64,000 bases of DNA from JACVRN01 sp036389255 (GCA_036389255.1 DASVQI010000004.1:1-64000); one strand, 5' to 3'. Shown: positions 25,932 to 35,659, counted from the first letter of the stretch. Numbers and translations are program-made. Notes: a model not told the origin generated them from the letters alone.

Positions 25932-26599
25932 TGACGGAGGGGAAAGATAAAAAATCGAGACGCTTTTATGCTCTGCTTCTGTTGCTCGTGGCGAGCGGCG
26001 TAGTGATAAACCTCTGGCAGCTTGCCGGAGAGCGAACGGCCCCGCGCCGTCCCTTGAAGGAGTTTCCTGCGGCCGTGGGCGCATGGCGGCAGGTGGGCAG
26101 CGACTATCGCTTCGATGAAGAGACGGAGCGCGTGCTTCGCGCAGACGATTATCTCTCAAGAAACTACACGGGCTCGCAGGGGCGCGTGGCCAATCTCTAC
26201 GTGGGCTACTACGCCACGCAGCGCAACGGCGCGACCTATCACAGCCCGCTCAACTGCCTGCCGGGCACGGGCTGGACTATGGGCGAGCCGGGCAGGATAA
26301 CCGTCAGCCCTACGGACGGCTCCGCGCCATTTGAAGCCAACCGCTACATCATTGAGCAGGGGAGTGAGCGCCAGCTTCTGGTCTACTGGTATCAGGGGCG
26401 TGGCCGATTGGTTTCGAGCGAGTACTGGGGGAAGATTTATACTGTGCTGGACAGCATCAGCCGCCGCCGCTCTGACGGCGCGATGGTGCGCGTGATGGTT
26501 CCTCTGCACAAGGGAGAGACGGAGCAGTCCGCGCTTGAGGGGGCCACGAATCTCGCTTCGGAGATTGCGCCTCTGCTGCCAAGCTACGTGCCGAATTAG
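25931..26599 (+). CDS. epsI: EpsI family protein, exosortase partner
   Basis: 222 residues. One N-terminal transmembrane helix (FYALLLLLVASGVVINLW) is followed by a periplasmic EpsI domain with YVGYYATQRNGATYHSPLNCLPG, the family's invariant HSP..CLPG segment, and LLVYWYQGRGR. EpsI is fused to the exosortase in many bacteria and separate here. The ATG overlaps the exosortase stop (TGATG), so the two are translationally coupled. Its biochemical role is undefined but it is required with the exosortase for EPS assembly in characterised systems. Confidence 0.9.
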   Translation: MTEGKDKKSRRFYALLLLLVASGVVINLWQLAGERTAPRRPLKEFPAAVGAWRQVGSDYRFDEETERVLRADDYLSRNYTGSQGRVANLYVGYYATQRNGATYHSPLNCLPGTGWTMGEPGRITVSPTDGSAPFEANRYIIEQGSERQLLVYWYQGRGRLVSSEYWGKIYTVLDSISRRRSDGAMVRVMVPLHKGETEQSALEGATNLASEIAPLLPSYVPN

Positions 26600-26905
26600 A
26601 CGGGCGCGTCCTCTTTGAGAAGAGATTGAAAAGGGTTTGGACGCCACGTTTCGAGTGCCGGTTTTCGGAAGATGGCGGCCATTAAGCCTTTAATCATTTT
26701 GCCGCAGCAGGTTCTATAGGATGCGGCGCGTTGAAAGAGCCTTTGAAGAGCAGCCTTTTTTGCGACATTGCCCGTCGTCTAGAACACGAAGCTTCAAAGG
26801 TTAATTAATCAAGATAAAGAGCCTGATTTCGCTCCTTCTCAAAAATGGCCGGTTGCCCCGGCCAGACTGTAGAGAACTGAGGGAAGCGGGTTTTGGAGAG
26901 TGTCA
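26600..26905. other. 306-nt intergenic region before the TPR lipoprotein
   Basis: Contains an inverted repeat CCTTTGAAG (26740-26748) / CTTCAAAGG (26792-26800) and a compact hairpin TGGCCGG-TTGCC-CCGGCCA at 26846-26864, about 40 nt before the start codon. No good sigma-70 or sigma-54 promoter stands out. No gene is seen. Confidence 0.5.
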
Positions 26906-29251
26906 ATGAAAATTCGTGAGTGCAATACCCGTGGGTACTTTGCTGCCCTTCTGTCCATCCTTCTCATAACTACTGCGCTTCTGGCAGGCTGCTCTAATCC
27001 CGAAAAAACCAAGCTCGCTCACGTGGAGCGCGGCGAACAGTATCTCAAGGACAGGCGCTTTGAAGAGGCCAGCCTTGAGTTTCGCAATGCCTTGCAGATT
27101 GACGAGGCTATGGGCGCAGCCCACTGGGGACTGGCGCGCGCCTTCGAGGGATTGGGACGCATTCCCGAAGCCATAGTTGAGTTGCAGCGCACAGTCCAGC
27201 TTGACCAGAATAATCTGGACGCTCGCGTGCGGCTCGGCAACTTCTACGCGTTCTTCGGAAAGATGATGGAGGCTGAGCAACTGGCGCGGGAGGTGTTGCA
27301 GAAAGACCCGAACCACATTGAAGGCCACATACTGCTGGCGACCGTTTTCTCCGCTCAGGACAAGCCGCAGGAAGCGCTCGCGGAATTGAATCGCGCCATA
27401 GAGATTGACCCGAAGAGGGTAGAGTCCTACGTGGCGCTCGCGCGCTTCTACATGAAGCGCAACGACCAGGCGAAGGTTGAAGAGACGCTGCTGCGCGCCA
27501 TCAACGTCAATCCCAACGCGGCGCTCGGCCACACAGAGTACGGAAAGTATCTGGCGCAGACGGGAAAACTTGAACAGGCTGAGGCCGAGTTCAAAAAGGC
27601 CGTCGAGCTTGAGCCTTCGAATCGTGACGCGCGTTTCGTCATAGCCAGCTTCTATCTGGTCAACAACCAGATTGACAAAGCCGAGGCGGCTTATAAAGCG
27701 CTAGCCGATTTGGACAAGGATAAGCCGGACGGATTGACCGTGCTGGCGGACTTCTATTCGTCCGTAGGCCGCATGGACGACGCCGTGCGAATCTACAGCG
27801 ACATGGTTGCAAAGTCGCCCGATTACATGCGTGGTCATTATCGTCTGGGCGAAATCATGCTACAGCGCGGCGACATTGGCGGCGCAAGCGCGCAGGCCGA
27901 AGAGGTCTTAAAGCGCAATCAGTACGACCGTCAGGGCCGACTGCTTCGCGCCCGCGTGCTGTTGCAGCAGGGCAAGGCCAAAGACGCCATAGAAGATTTG
28001 AAAGAGGTCTTGAAGCAGGAGCCCAACTCTCGCGCGGGCCTCTACTACATGGCGCAGGCCAGCATCAAGGCCAATCAGATAGAGCAGGCCAGAGTCTATG
28101 CCGGCGACCTTGAGAGAAATTATCCGGACTATCTTCCCGGCAAGCTTCTACAGGTACAGGTCAACCTCGCCGCAGGCGATGCCAAGAACGCTCTCAACCT
28201 CTCGAACGATTTAGTGAATCGTTTGACGAAGGCAGCGCCCGACCGCGACACCTCGCCGCAGATGATTGCGGAGATGCGCGCACGCGCCTTGAACGTGCGC
28301 GGCGCGACTCAGTTGACGCTTGGTAATACGCAGGCCGCACGCGCAGACTTTCAGGCCGCGAGCCAGCAGGAGCCCAACTCCGTAGAGCCTTACCTTTATC
28401 TGGCAGCCGTCTCCGTCAAGGAGAACAAATTGGACGAGGCCGAGCAGTTTTATAACCGTGCGCTGGCTATTGACAGCCTCAACTTCGATGGGCTATATGG
28501 TCTGATCAAACTTTACGCACAACAGAAACGGCTGGATCAGGCACACGCGCGAATTGATCAGGCTCTAAGCGGGCAGCCTCAGAACGCTCAGCTTCATTAT
28601 CTGAAAGCTCAGGTTTACGCCTTCGAACAGAACGCTCAGGGGACGGAAGCCGAGCTGCGTAAAACCGTGGAGCTTGACCCGAACTACGTAGCGGCCTACA
28701 CGGATTTGGCCGTGCTCTTTGTCAACCTCAAGCAGACGGATCAGGCGATAGCCGAATACCGCAAAGTGCTTGAGCGAAAGCCCGACAGCGCGCCCACATA
28801 TACTTTGATTGGCCTGCTTGAGGACGGGCGCGGGAATCGTCAGGCGGCTATCGAGAGCTATCGCAAGGCGCTTGAGATTGACCCGAATCTGACGATTGCC
28901 GCCAACAACCTTGCGTGGAATTATGCCGCTTTCGACATGGGCAACCTTGACGAAGCGCTCAGGCTGGCGCAGGGTGTAGTACAGAAGAACCCCGACATGG
29001 CCGGATTCCGCGACACGCTCGCGTGGGTCTATTACAAGAAGGGGTCGCACGCCGCCGCCGTGGAGCAGTTGCAGAAGGTAATCGCGTCGCAGGGCAACGT
29101 GCCCACGTATCGTTACCATCTGGGGATGGCGCTTGCCGGTAAGGGTGACAAGGCGGGCGCGCGCCGAGAGCTTGAGACAGCCTTGAGGCTCGGTGAGAAA
29201 GGCGGCTTCGCGGAGGCCGAAGATGCTCGCCGCGCTCTCTCTACGCTGTAA
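26906..29251 (+). CDS. PEP-CTERM/XrtA system TPR-repeat lipoprotein (PrsT type)
   Basis: 781 residues from ATG 26906, with GGAG 8 nt upstream. Lipoprotein signal ending LLAGC near residue 29, then continuous TPR repeats to the C terminus (for example AHWGLARAFEGLGRIPEAI and AAIESYRKALEIDPNLTIA). The family (TIGR02917-like) accompanies exosortases and is usually ~900 residues, so this one is somewhat short. As a lipid-anchored TPR scaffold it probably links polymer synthesis to export in the periplasm. Confidence 0.87.
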   Translation: MKIRECNTRGYFAALLSILLITTALLAGCSNPEKTKLAHVERGEQYLKDRRFEEASLEFRNALQIDEAMGAAHWGLARAFEGLGRIPEAIVELQRTVQLDQNNLDARVRLGNFYAFFGKMMEAEQLAREVLQKDPNHIEGHILLATVFSAQDKPQEALAELNRAIEIDPKRVESYVALARFYMKRNDQAKVEETLLRAINVNPNAALGHTEYGKYLAQTGKLEQAEAEFKKAVELEPSNRDARFVIASFYLVNNQIDKAEAAYKALADLDKDKPDGLTVLADFYSSVGRMDDAVRIYSDMVAKSPDYMRGHYRLGEIMLQRGDIGGASAQAEEVLKRNQYDRQGRLLRARVLLQQGKAKDAIEDLKEVLKQEPNSRAGLYYMAQASIKANQIEQARVYAGDLERNYPDYLPGKLLQVQVNLAAGDAKNALNLSNDLVNRLTKAAPDRDTSPQMIAEMRARALNVRGATQLTLGNTQAARADFQAASQQEPNSVEPYLYLAAVSVKENKLDEAEQFYNRALAIDSLNFDGLYGLIKLYAQQKRLDQAHARIDQALSGQPQNAQLHYLKAQVYAFEQNAQGTEAELRKTVELDPNYVAAYTDLAVLFVNLKQTDQAIAEYRKVLERKPDSAPTYTLIGLLEDGRGNRQAAIESYRKALEIDPNLTIAANNLAWNYAAFDMGNLDEALRLAQGVVQKNPDMAGFRDTLAWVYYKKGSHAAAVEQLQKVIASQGNVPTYRYHLGMALAGKGDKAGARRELETALRLGEKGGFAEAEDARRALSTL

Positions 29252-29411
29252 ATCGAGAGAGCATTTGATAAGAGTCTTCCGAACCCTCGTTCCCGGCTCG
29301 AACAGTTTCGCCAATGCCCGGCGAGACTCCCGGAAAAGCCGGGAAGCAGTCAAGGGGATGAGCTTTGCGGGAAGACCTGCTTCCGAGCAGTAACATTGCA
29401 GGAGTGCCGTT

Positions 29412-31028
29412 ATGAGTGTTGAATTTCGCCAGCGCACACCGGGCGAATACGCCCAGATTCTCTGGAAGCGCAAGTGGCTGATTATGCTTCCGGCGATTGC
29501 CGTCGCAGCAGCCATAGCCATAGTCGTCTGGCGCTTGCCCAACGTCTACGAATCCACGACTCTCCTCATCGTTCGCCCGCCGACCATTGACCCGAACGTC
29601 GCTCCCGCGATGTCGGAGGGCGACCTGACCATGCGCATCAACAACATCAACCGCATAGCGCAGAGCCGCTCTTCGCTTGAGCCGTTGATATTGAAGTACG
29701 ACCTGTACAGGCGTGAGCGTGCTAACGGCATGCCCATGGAACTGGTCGTTGAGAAGATGCAGCGCGACATTCAGGTTGAGATAGAGCATAGTCGAAACGA
29801 CAACATCCCCGCCTTTCGCATCACCTACCGCGAGCGCGACCCGAAGAAGACGCAGGCCGTCACCGGTGAGCTTGCCTCGACTTACGTCAACGCGCAGGCG
29901 CGCGACATGACGGCCGTGGGCACGCAGACGCGCGAGTTCTTCGAGCAGCAACTGGCCGACGCCAAAGCGCAGCTTGACGAGATTGACAGGCGGCGCTTGG
30001 AATACATGTCGCAGAACATCAACAACCTGCCGACGCAGGGGCCCGCGCTCGTCGCGCAGTACACGGGCCTGCGCGAGCAGCAGAAGGCTTTGATGTCCGA
30101 GATTGGCCGCCTCAACGACCGCCGCTCGGCCCTGAGCGCGCAGCTCGGCACGCTCAAGCAGGTGGCGCAGCAGAGCGAAGATGACCTTGCCAAACAGGTG
30201 GGCGACCCCAAAGCTACGCCCGCGTGGGGGGCGCTCGCCTCGCGCAAGGCCGCGCTTGAAGCGGAGATTCAGAACCTTCTCACACAGTACAAACCGGCTC
30301 ACCCGGACGTGGTTGCGAAGAAAGCGGAGCTCGAAGCCGTCAAGCGCGAGATGAAGGACATGGAGGATTCGTCTGCCGCCAAGATTGCGCAACTGAAGAA
30401 GGAGCGCGGAGAACGCCCGAACCTCTCCGTCAAAGAGGCGGAGATAAACATACAGTTGGCCGAGGGCGAGCTTAATCGCTTGCAGAAGCAACTGGAAATT
30501 ACCAACGGGCAGATAGCGGATATAGAGGGACGTATCAACGCAGTCCCCGGAGCCGAAGTCGGGCTTCAGGCCATCACCCGCGAGTACGAGACGAAGAAGG
30601 TAGCCTATGACGACCTCTTGAAGCGACAAGCTCAGGCCGCCATCGGCTCCGCCATTCAGGTCAACCAGCAGGGCGAGTCCATACAGGTCATTGACCCGGC
30701 GAACCTGCCCCAGACGCACGTCGCGCCCAAGCGCATGATGCTCATACTGATGGGGCTGGCCTTGGGCTTGGGTGTCGGCCTCTTCTTCGCAGCCGCCTGC
30801 GAAGTGCCGCGCCTGCTGACGATTCAAACCATTGACGACGCCGCGCATTACACGAATCTTCCGGTGCTGGTTTCGCTGCCGGAACTCAAGACGCCGCAGG
30901 AGGCCACGCGAGTTCCGCGCCGCCGCCTGATGCTTCTGGCCGCCGGAATCGTCATCACCATCATAAGCATCCCGGCGCTCGCTTTGGTCTTGAAGATGTC
31001 CGGTATCTTTGAACGCTTCGCTTCCTGA
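29412..31028 (+). CDS. Polysaccharide chain-length determinant (Wzz/GumC-like, XrtA-associated)
   Basis: 538 residues, GGAG 8 nt before the ATG. Transmembrane helix ~23-40 (LIMLPAIAVAAAIAIVVW), Wzz domain (YESTTLLIVRPPTIDP), a long coiled-coil-rich periplasmic stretch ~170-420 and further helices at ~444-465 and ~507-528. It lacks a fused kinase domain; the partner ATPases follow in the next two genes. It would control polymer length and form the inner-membrane part of the Wzx/Wzy-type export path. A GGAAGCAG/CTGCTTCC hairpin (29342-29384) lies just upstream. Confidence 0.88.
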   Translation: MSVEFRQRTPGEYAQILWKRKWLIMLPAIAVAAAIAIVVWRLPNVYESTTLLIVRPPTIDPNVAPAMSEGDLTMRINNINRIAQSRSSLEPLILKYDLYRRERANGMPMELVVEKMQRDIQVEIEHSRNDNIPAFRITYRERDPKKTQAVTGELASTYVNAQARDMTAVGTQTREFFEQQLADAKAQLDEIDRRRLEYMSQNINNLPTQGPALVAQYTGLREQQKALMSEIGRLNDRRSALSAQLGTLKQVAQQSEDDLAKQVGDPKATPAWGALASRKAALEAEIQNLLTQYKPAHPDVVAKKAELEAVKREMKDMEDSSAAKIAQLKKERGERPNLSVKEAEINIQLAEGELNRLQKQLEITNGQIADIEGRINAVPGAEVGLQAITREYETKKVAYDDLLKRQAQAAIGSAIQVNQQGESIQVIDPANLPQTHVAPKRMMLILMGLALGLGVGLFFAAACEVPRLLTIQTIDDAAHYTNLPVLVSLPELKTPQEATRVPRRRLMLLAAGIVITIISIPALALVLKMSGIFERFAS

Positions 31029-31044
31029 GAGGAGCCCTACAGAC

Positions 31045-32124
31045 GTGTACAGAGAATTCTACGGATTGAAGGAACTACCCTTCGCGCTGACGCCCGACCC
31101 GCGCTACATATACTTCACGCAGTCGCATCGTGAAGTGATGGCGAACCTGCATTACGGCATAGAGAGCGGTCGCGGGCTCGTGGTGGTCACGGGCGAAGTC
31201 GGCACGGGCAAGACGACCGTGCTGCGCTGGATGATGCAGCGCATGGACAGGAACGTGCTCGTCGCTTACGTCTTCAATCCGCGACTGACCGTGCCGGAGT
31301 TCTACCAGCACGTCACGACCCTGCTCAACGTGCAGAAGTGGGAGACGAAATCAGAGCTTCTGATGGAGCTTGGCAAGACCCTTGAGTCTCGCCACTCGCG
31401 CGGCCTTCGCACGGTTCTCATAGTTGACGAGGCGCAGGGGCTTTCTACGAGCGTGCTTGAGGAGATTCGCCTTCTCTCCAACTTCGAATCCGACACGGCC
31501 AAGCAGTTGCAGATAGTTCTGACGGGCCAGCCGGAGCTGCGCGACGTGCTCAACAATCCTGAGCTGCGGCAGTTGAAGCAGCGCATAGCCTTGAGGTGCA
31601 ACATCAAGCCTCTGCCGAATGTAGAAGAGACGGAGCATTACATCACCTCGCGGCTTCTGGTGGCGGGCGCTGAGCGCACGGACATCTTCTCGCCCGGCGC
31701 GGTTGATTACATCTTCCGTTGCACCGAAGGCATTCCGCGCCAGATTAACAATCTCTGCGACAACGCCCTTCTGACCGGCTACGCGGAGGGCGAGCCCGTC
31801 ATAGGGCGCGCGATTATTGAAGAGGTCGCGGAGACCTTCGACATGCTGCCGCGCGCAGACCGTGGCAGACAGATGGGAGAAGAGCGCGAAGCCCCCGCGC
31901 GCATCTTCACGGCCGCGGGCCGCGCCGAGCTTTGGGCAGCCGGAGCAGGCGAGCCGCAACCGCACAGGGAGGAGACGGAAATCTCCGGACAGGGTTTTGA
32001 GGAATCCTCATCTTTCATGGATAACAGAACAGAAGAGACTGAACACGTTGGCGAAAGCGGTGCGCGTGAGCCGGATGAGGTGGGCGCAGCTTTTCGCCAA
32101 TCGGGTCTCGTGGGGGAAATCTAA
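31045..32124 (+). CDS. ExeA-like AAA ATPase of the exosortase/EPS system
   Basis: 359 residues from a GTG at 31045, chosen because GAGAGGAG lies 10 nt upstream and the protein then begins YREFYGLKELPFALTPDPR, the usual start of this family (TIGR03015-like). Walker A GEVGTGKTT near residue 52, Walker B VLIVDEAQ near 125, sensor/arginine region IPRQINNLCDNALL. The C-terminal ~85 residues are Glu-rich and disordered. Probably energises or gates polymer export together with the Wzz-like protein. It ends immediately before the next ATG. Confidence 0.88.
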   Translation: MYREFYGLKELPFALTPDPRYIYFTQSHREVMANLHYGIESGRGLVVVTGEVGTGKTTVLRWMMQRMDRNVLVAYVFNPRLTVPEFYQHVTTLLNVQKWETKSELLMELGKTLESRHSRGLRTVLIVDEAQGLSTSVLEEIRLLSNFESDTAKQLQIVLTGQPELRDVLNNPELRQLKQRIALRCNIKPLPNVEETEHYITSRLLVAGAERTDIFSPGAVDYIFRCTEGIPRQINNLCDNALLTGYAEGEPVIGRAIIEEVAETFDMLPRADRGRQMGEEREAPARIFTAAGRAELWAAGAGEPQPHREETEISGQGFEESSSFMDNRTEETEHVGESGAREPDEVGAAFRQSGLVGEI

Positions 32125-33186
32125 ATGGGTAGAGTTTACGATGCATTGATGCGCGCCGCAGAAACAGGCGGCGGGCGAAGAGCGGAAGACAAAGAGCCTG
32201 TGCGCCGCAACGGGCAATCGGGCAACGGCTCCAGCACGGCTGCCGTACATCCATGGGACAGGTCTTCGCTCTTCGCGGTGCCTTCTGCGCCATCATCTTC
32301 TACGTTTTCAGCGTCCACTGCGCACACCGAAACTATCGTCGGGTCGGCACTCCCCGGCGACTTGGCTTCGCGTGCTGCTGGGGCAACTTTGGGCGCTGCC
32401 GGTTCGACGCGCGTGTTGGAGTGTGTCTCTTTAGACATCTCCCCGACGCGCGTCGAACCACACCTTGTAGCCATCACACAGCCGCGCTCGGCCTACTGCG
32501 AGCAGTTCCGCAGTCTTCGTACGCGCGTGCTGCAAGCCGGTGAGCGCAAGCAGATGCAGGCTTTCGTCATCACCAGCATAGGCGTGGGCGAGGGCAAGAC
32601 TTTGACCGCGCTTAATCTGGCGTGGCTGCTGGCCCAGACCGACGGCATGCGTGCGCTCTTGATTGACAGCGACCTCAGGCGTCCCTGCGTGACCGATTAC
32701 TTCGGGATACAGGAAGAGGCCGCGACCGGGTTGTCGGAAGTACTGGCCGGAGAGGCTACGCTCGAAGAATGCTTGGTAAAGCTTGAGCCTGCGGGGCTCT
32801 ACCTGCTGCCGGGAGGCGTTGCGCGCGACGATTGCGCCGAGCTTCTCTCAGGGCCGAAGTTCGAGCGCGTGCTAAAGGACGCTCGCGGCCTCTTCGACAT
32901 CATCATCATAGACGCGCCGCCGCTCGGAATCTTCACTGATGCCAACCTGCTGATTAACCGGGCCGACGGCGCGATGCTGGTTGTTCGCTCCGGCAAGACG
33001 CGTTACGGCGCTGTTGATAGAGTGCTGGACACTCTGCCGCGTGGCCGGATGCTCGGCGTTGTGCTCAACCGCAGCGAAGAGGAGCTGGCCGAGAGCAACA
33101 GCTATTACCAGCGACGTTACTACAAGAAGCAGGCGGATGAGACAGTCGAAACTGAAGTTGTGGAGGAGAGTCTAGAGGAGGTTTAG
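32125..33186 (+). CDS. BY-kinase-like ATPase (CpsD/CapB family) of the EPS system
   Basis: 353 residues. N-terminal GRVYDALMRAAE, then a low-complexity linker (~15-110) and an ATPase domain with Walker A GVGEGKTLTA near 152, Walker A' LLIDSDLRRP and Walker B DIIIIDAPP. The C terminus has a Tyr cluster (SYYQRRYYKK), the expected autophosphorylation tail. It would control polymerisation through the Wzz-like protein. GGGGG is ~8 nt upstream of the ATG. A strong palindrome (32401-32459) is embedded in the linker-coding part. Confidence 0.87.
   Translation: MGRVYDALMRAAETGGGRRAEDKEPVRRNGQSGNGSSTAAVHPWDRSSLFAVPSAPSSSTFSASTAHTETIVGSALPGDLASRAAGATLGAAGSTRVLECVSLDISPTRVEPHLVAITQPRSAYCEQFRSLRTRVLQAGERKQMQAFVITSIGVGEGKTLTALNLAWLLAQTDGMRALLIDSDLRRPCVTDYFGIQEEAATGLSEVLAGEATLEECLVKLEPAGLYLLPGGVARDDCAELLSGPKFERVLKDARGLFDIIIIDAPPLGIFTDANLLINRADGAMLVVRSGKTRYGAVDRVLDTLPRGRMLGVVLNRSEEELAESNSYYQRRYYKKQADETVETEVVEESLEEV
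32401..32459 (+). repeat. Perfect 14-bp inverted repeat inside the kinase gene
   Basis: GGTTCGACGCGCGT at 32401-32414 and its exact reverse complement at 32446-32459. Nested stems GGAG/CTCC and TGTCT/AGACA lie between them. The RNA would fold into one long hairpin in frame within the variable linker of the kinase. Confidence 0.85.
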
Positions 33187-33195
33187 AGTTTTAAC

Positions 33196-34584
33196 TTGAA
33201 GCCCGCGCGTCTCAATACACGAACTATTCTGCTGATTATCGTCGAAGCAGCCCTGCTCTTCGCCGGTATGCTCGGAGCCGTGTATCTGAGGCTGGGGTTT
33301 GCGGACGGAGAGTTCGAGTTAATCGAGCGCTACGGCTTCTACAAGGCGGGGCTCGCCACGCTCTTCTGCTTGGCGGCCTTCTATCTATACGACCTGTACG
33401 ACTTCGTGGTCATGCACGACAGGCGAGAGCTTGTCCTGCGGCTCATACAGTCGCTCGGGCTGGCGTGGATAGCGCTTGCCTTTGCCTCTTACACGCTTCC
33501 GCAGTTGATGATTGGGCGCGGCGTGTGGCTCATAGCGTTGCCGTTGGCGCTCACGCTCACTATTACTTGGCGCGTGGCTATACACTGGTTCCTCGGGCAC
33601 CCCGGAATAGGCGAGCGCATACTCATAGTAGGCTCAGGCGGCGCGGCCATAGAGATTGCGCGCGAGGTGCTGGGAAGACGCGACGCGGGCTATCGCATTC
33701 TGGGCTTCGTTGACAGCAACCCTGAGCTTGTAGGCAAGAGCTTGATTAACCCGCGCGTCGTAGGCTTAACCAGCGACCTCGAAGAGATAGTCAAGCGCGA
33801 AGGCGTTGACCGCATAGTCGTCTCCATGGGCGAGCGTCGTGGGACGTTCCCCTCGGAGCAGCTTCTGCGCCTGAGCCTTTCGGGCAACGTTTCCATAGAA
33901 GAGGGCGCGTCCTTCTACGAGCGCCTGACGGGCAGAGTGAATCTGGACATGCTGCGCCCCTCGTGGCTCATCTTCTCAAGCCGTGGACGACAGGCGCGCG
34001 TGAACGCCTTTATACGCTCCACCTTTCACCGGCTGGTGGCGCTCGTGGGCGCAGTCATGAGCCTGCCGATTGCCATCCTGACGGCGATTCTCATCAAGCT
34101 GGATTCTCGCGGGCCCGTCCTTTACAGGCAGGAGCGAGTGGGACGAAACGGTCGCCCCTTCACCTTGATGAAGTTCCGCTCGATGCGAACCGATGCGGAG
34201 AAGAACGGGCCGGTCTGGGCGCAGAATTCGGACGACCGCGTGACCAGAGTGGGCCGGGTCATCAGGAAGATTCGCGTGGACGAGATTCCGCAGTTCTGGA
34301 ACATACTGAAGGGCGAGATGAGCTTTGTCGGCCCCAGACCCGAACGCCCGCACTTCGTGGCGCAGCTTGCGGAAGAGATTCCCTACTACGAGCAGCGCCA
34401 CCTGATTGCGCCGGGCCTCACGGGCTGGGCGCAGATAAAATATCCGTACGGCTCTTCGATTGAGGACGCGCGTCAGAAGCTTCAATACGACCTGTATTAC
34501 ATAAAGAATCAGAGCCTGATGCTGGACGCGGCCATTCTGTTTGAGACTGTCAAGACGATTATTTTCGGTCGCGGCGCTCGTTGA
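33196..34584 (+). CDS. Initiating sugar-phosphate transferase (polyprenyl glycosylphosphotransferase, EpsB/WcaJ type)
   Basis: 462 residues from a TTG start. The frame closes at 33184 upstream, and starting at the next Met would cut the first membrane helix. AGAGGAGG lies 14 nt upstream. Four N-terminal helices, a CoA-binding-like domain (ILIVGSGGAAIEIA, GFVDSNPEL), a fifth helix near 275-295, then the catalytic domain: SRGPVLYRQERVGRNG, FTLMKFRSM, VRKIRVDEIPQFWNIL-like segment, SFVGPRPE and PGLTGWAQI. It loads the first sugar phosphate onto undecaprenyl phosphate. The layout fits the PEP-CTERM-associated group TIGR03013. Confidence 0.92.
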   Translation: MKPARLNTRTILLIIVEAALLFAGMLGAVYLRLGFADGEFELIERYGFYKAGLATLFCLAAFYLYDLYDFVVMHDRRELVLRLIQSLGLAWIALAFASYTLPQLMIGRGVWLIALPLALTLTITWRVAIHWFLGHPGIGERILIVGSGGAAIEIAREVLGRRDAGYRILGFVDSNPELVGKSLINPRVVGLTSDLEEIVKREGVDRIVVSMGERRGTFPSEQLLRLSLSGNVSIEEGASFYERLTGRVNLDMLRPSWLIFSSRGRQARVNAFIRSTFHRLVALVGAVMSLPIAILTAILIKLDSRGPVLYRQERVGRNGRPFTLMKFRSMRTDAEKNGPVWAQNSDDRVTRVGRVIRKIRVDEIPQFWNILKGEMSFVGPRPERPHFVAQLAEEIPYYEQRHLIAPGLTGWAQIKYPYGSSIEDARQKLQYDLYYIKNQSLMLDAAILFETVKTIIFGRGAR

Positions 34585-34640
34585 GAGCCTGCCGCGTGTT
34601 CGACAAGGGGAAGAGGCTTTTCTTCAGGAGGTTTGAGGTG

Positions 34641-35588
34641 ATGAGGATAAACGCAAGTTTGAAAGCGCTCGTGCTGGCGGTTGTGATGGCAACGTCGCTG
34701 CCCGTCTGCGCGCAGCAGCAGGGCACGCAGCAGCCGCAGCAGCGAGAGAAGTCTTCCGGCCTGTTCAGCCGAATCTTCGGGCGCGACTCAAAGGATAAGA
34801 GGGAGCAGGAAGGGCCGAAGAGAGAGACGCAGAGCGCGCCGCAAACTTCTACGCCGCAAACCACGCAGCAGACCCCGACTACTACTACTACTGCGCCTGC
34901 CGCTTCCGGCGGGCAGACTGCACAGTCTTCCTCGATTCCGGCCGAATTGCAGGCCGGTCGGCGCGAGAGTGCCTCCGAAGAAGAAGCAGCCATTGTTCCT
35001 TACTACAACAACTTTCTGAAGGACTACAGGCTGGGGCCTGAAGACGTCATCTCGGTGGATGTCTTCAACCAGCCGCGATACTCCAAGGCGAACATCACGG
35101 TTCCGCCCGATGGCCGCATAAGCTTTCCACTGATAGCCGAGGGCGTGCGCGTAGTCGGCAAGACGACCCAGCAGGTTCAGGAAGAGATACAAAAGAAGCT
35201 TGAGGAATACATCCTAACCCCGCAGGTCACGGTCTATCTGGACAAGGCCATGTCCGCTCGCTACAGCGTGCTGGGCGACGTCGGCAGACCCGGCGTGATG
35301 GTTATGACGCGCCGTGTGAGCATCATAGAGGCGCTTGCGGAAGCAGGCGGCATACTCAACACGGGCGACAAAAAGAAGGTAGTAATTCTTCGCCGCAAGG
35401 CCGACGGAAACCTGAGCCCGTTTATCGTCAACATCTCCGACATAGAAAAGGGTCGCGCAAGGGAGATGGCCTATCTTGCGCCGGGCGATCAGGTAATCGT
35501 TCCCGGCAACCGCCTGAAGTCTATTCAACAGATTCTGAGCTTGACCTCTGTACTCTCCTTCGGGCGCATCTTCGGCCTGCCGTTCTAA
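34641..35588 (+). CDS. Wza-type polysaccharide export protein with SLBB domains
   Basis: 315 residues from ATG 34641, with AGGAGG 9 nt upstream. The frame is open to 34581, but that part has no signal peptide. Signal peptide SLKALVLAVVMATSLPVCAQ without a clear lipobox. A Gln/Thr-rich linker (~22-110). Poly_export domain ~130-215 (DYRLGPEDVISVDVFNQPRY, ITVPPDGRISFPLI) and an SLBB domain (YSVLGDVGRPGVMVM, IIEALAEAGGI). It would form the outer-membrane or periplasmic channel for the EPS. The Gln/Thr linker is longer than in typical Wza. Confidence 0.9.
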   Translation: MRINASLKALVLAVVMATSLPVCAQQQGTQQPQQREKSSGLFSRIFGRDSKDKREQEGPKRETQSAPQTSTPQTTQQTPTTTTTAPAASGGQTAQSSSIPAELQAGRRESASEEEAAIVPYYNNFLKDYRLGPEDVISVDVFNQPRYSKANITVPPDGRISFPLIAEGVRVVGKTTQQVQEEIQKKLEEYILTPQVTVYLDKAMSARYSVLGDVGRPGVMVMTRRVSIIEALAEAGGILNTGDKKKVVILRRKADGNLSPFIVNISDIEKGRAREMAYLAPGDQVIVPGNRLKSIQQILSLTSVLSFGRIFGLPF

Positions 35589-35607
35589 AGCAGTGAAAGA
35601 TGAGGGG

Positions 35608-35659
35608 TGACAAGTGACAAGATAAAAGCTTTTCTTACTTGTCACTTGTCATTTGCTTT
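35608..35659 (+). terminator. GTGAC-repeat palindromic terminator downstream of the Wza-type gene
   Basis: 14-bp arms TGACAAGTGACAAG / CTTGTCACTTGTCA around a 16-nt loop, followed by TTTGCTTTTT. It lies ~20 nt after the stop codon. It shares its arm motif and AAAAGCTT loop with 62847-62909 and its arm motif with 44900-44939. Confidence 0.75.

Noticed and set aside
26740..26864. Further GEMM riboswitch before the TPR lipoprotein
   Set aside because: Hairpins are present but the GCAAAGCC core and the GNRA-capped P1b are missing.
26600..26905. Sigma-54 promoter before the TPR lipoprotein
   Set aside because: TGGCCGGTTGC resembles the consensus but the GG-to-GC spacing is far too short; the sequence is explained by a hairpin.
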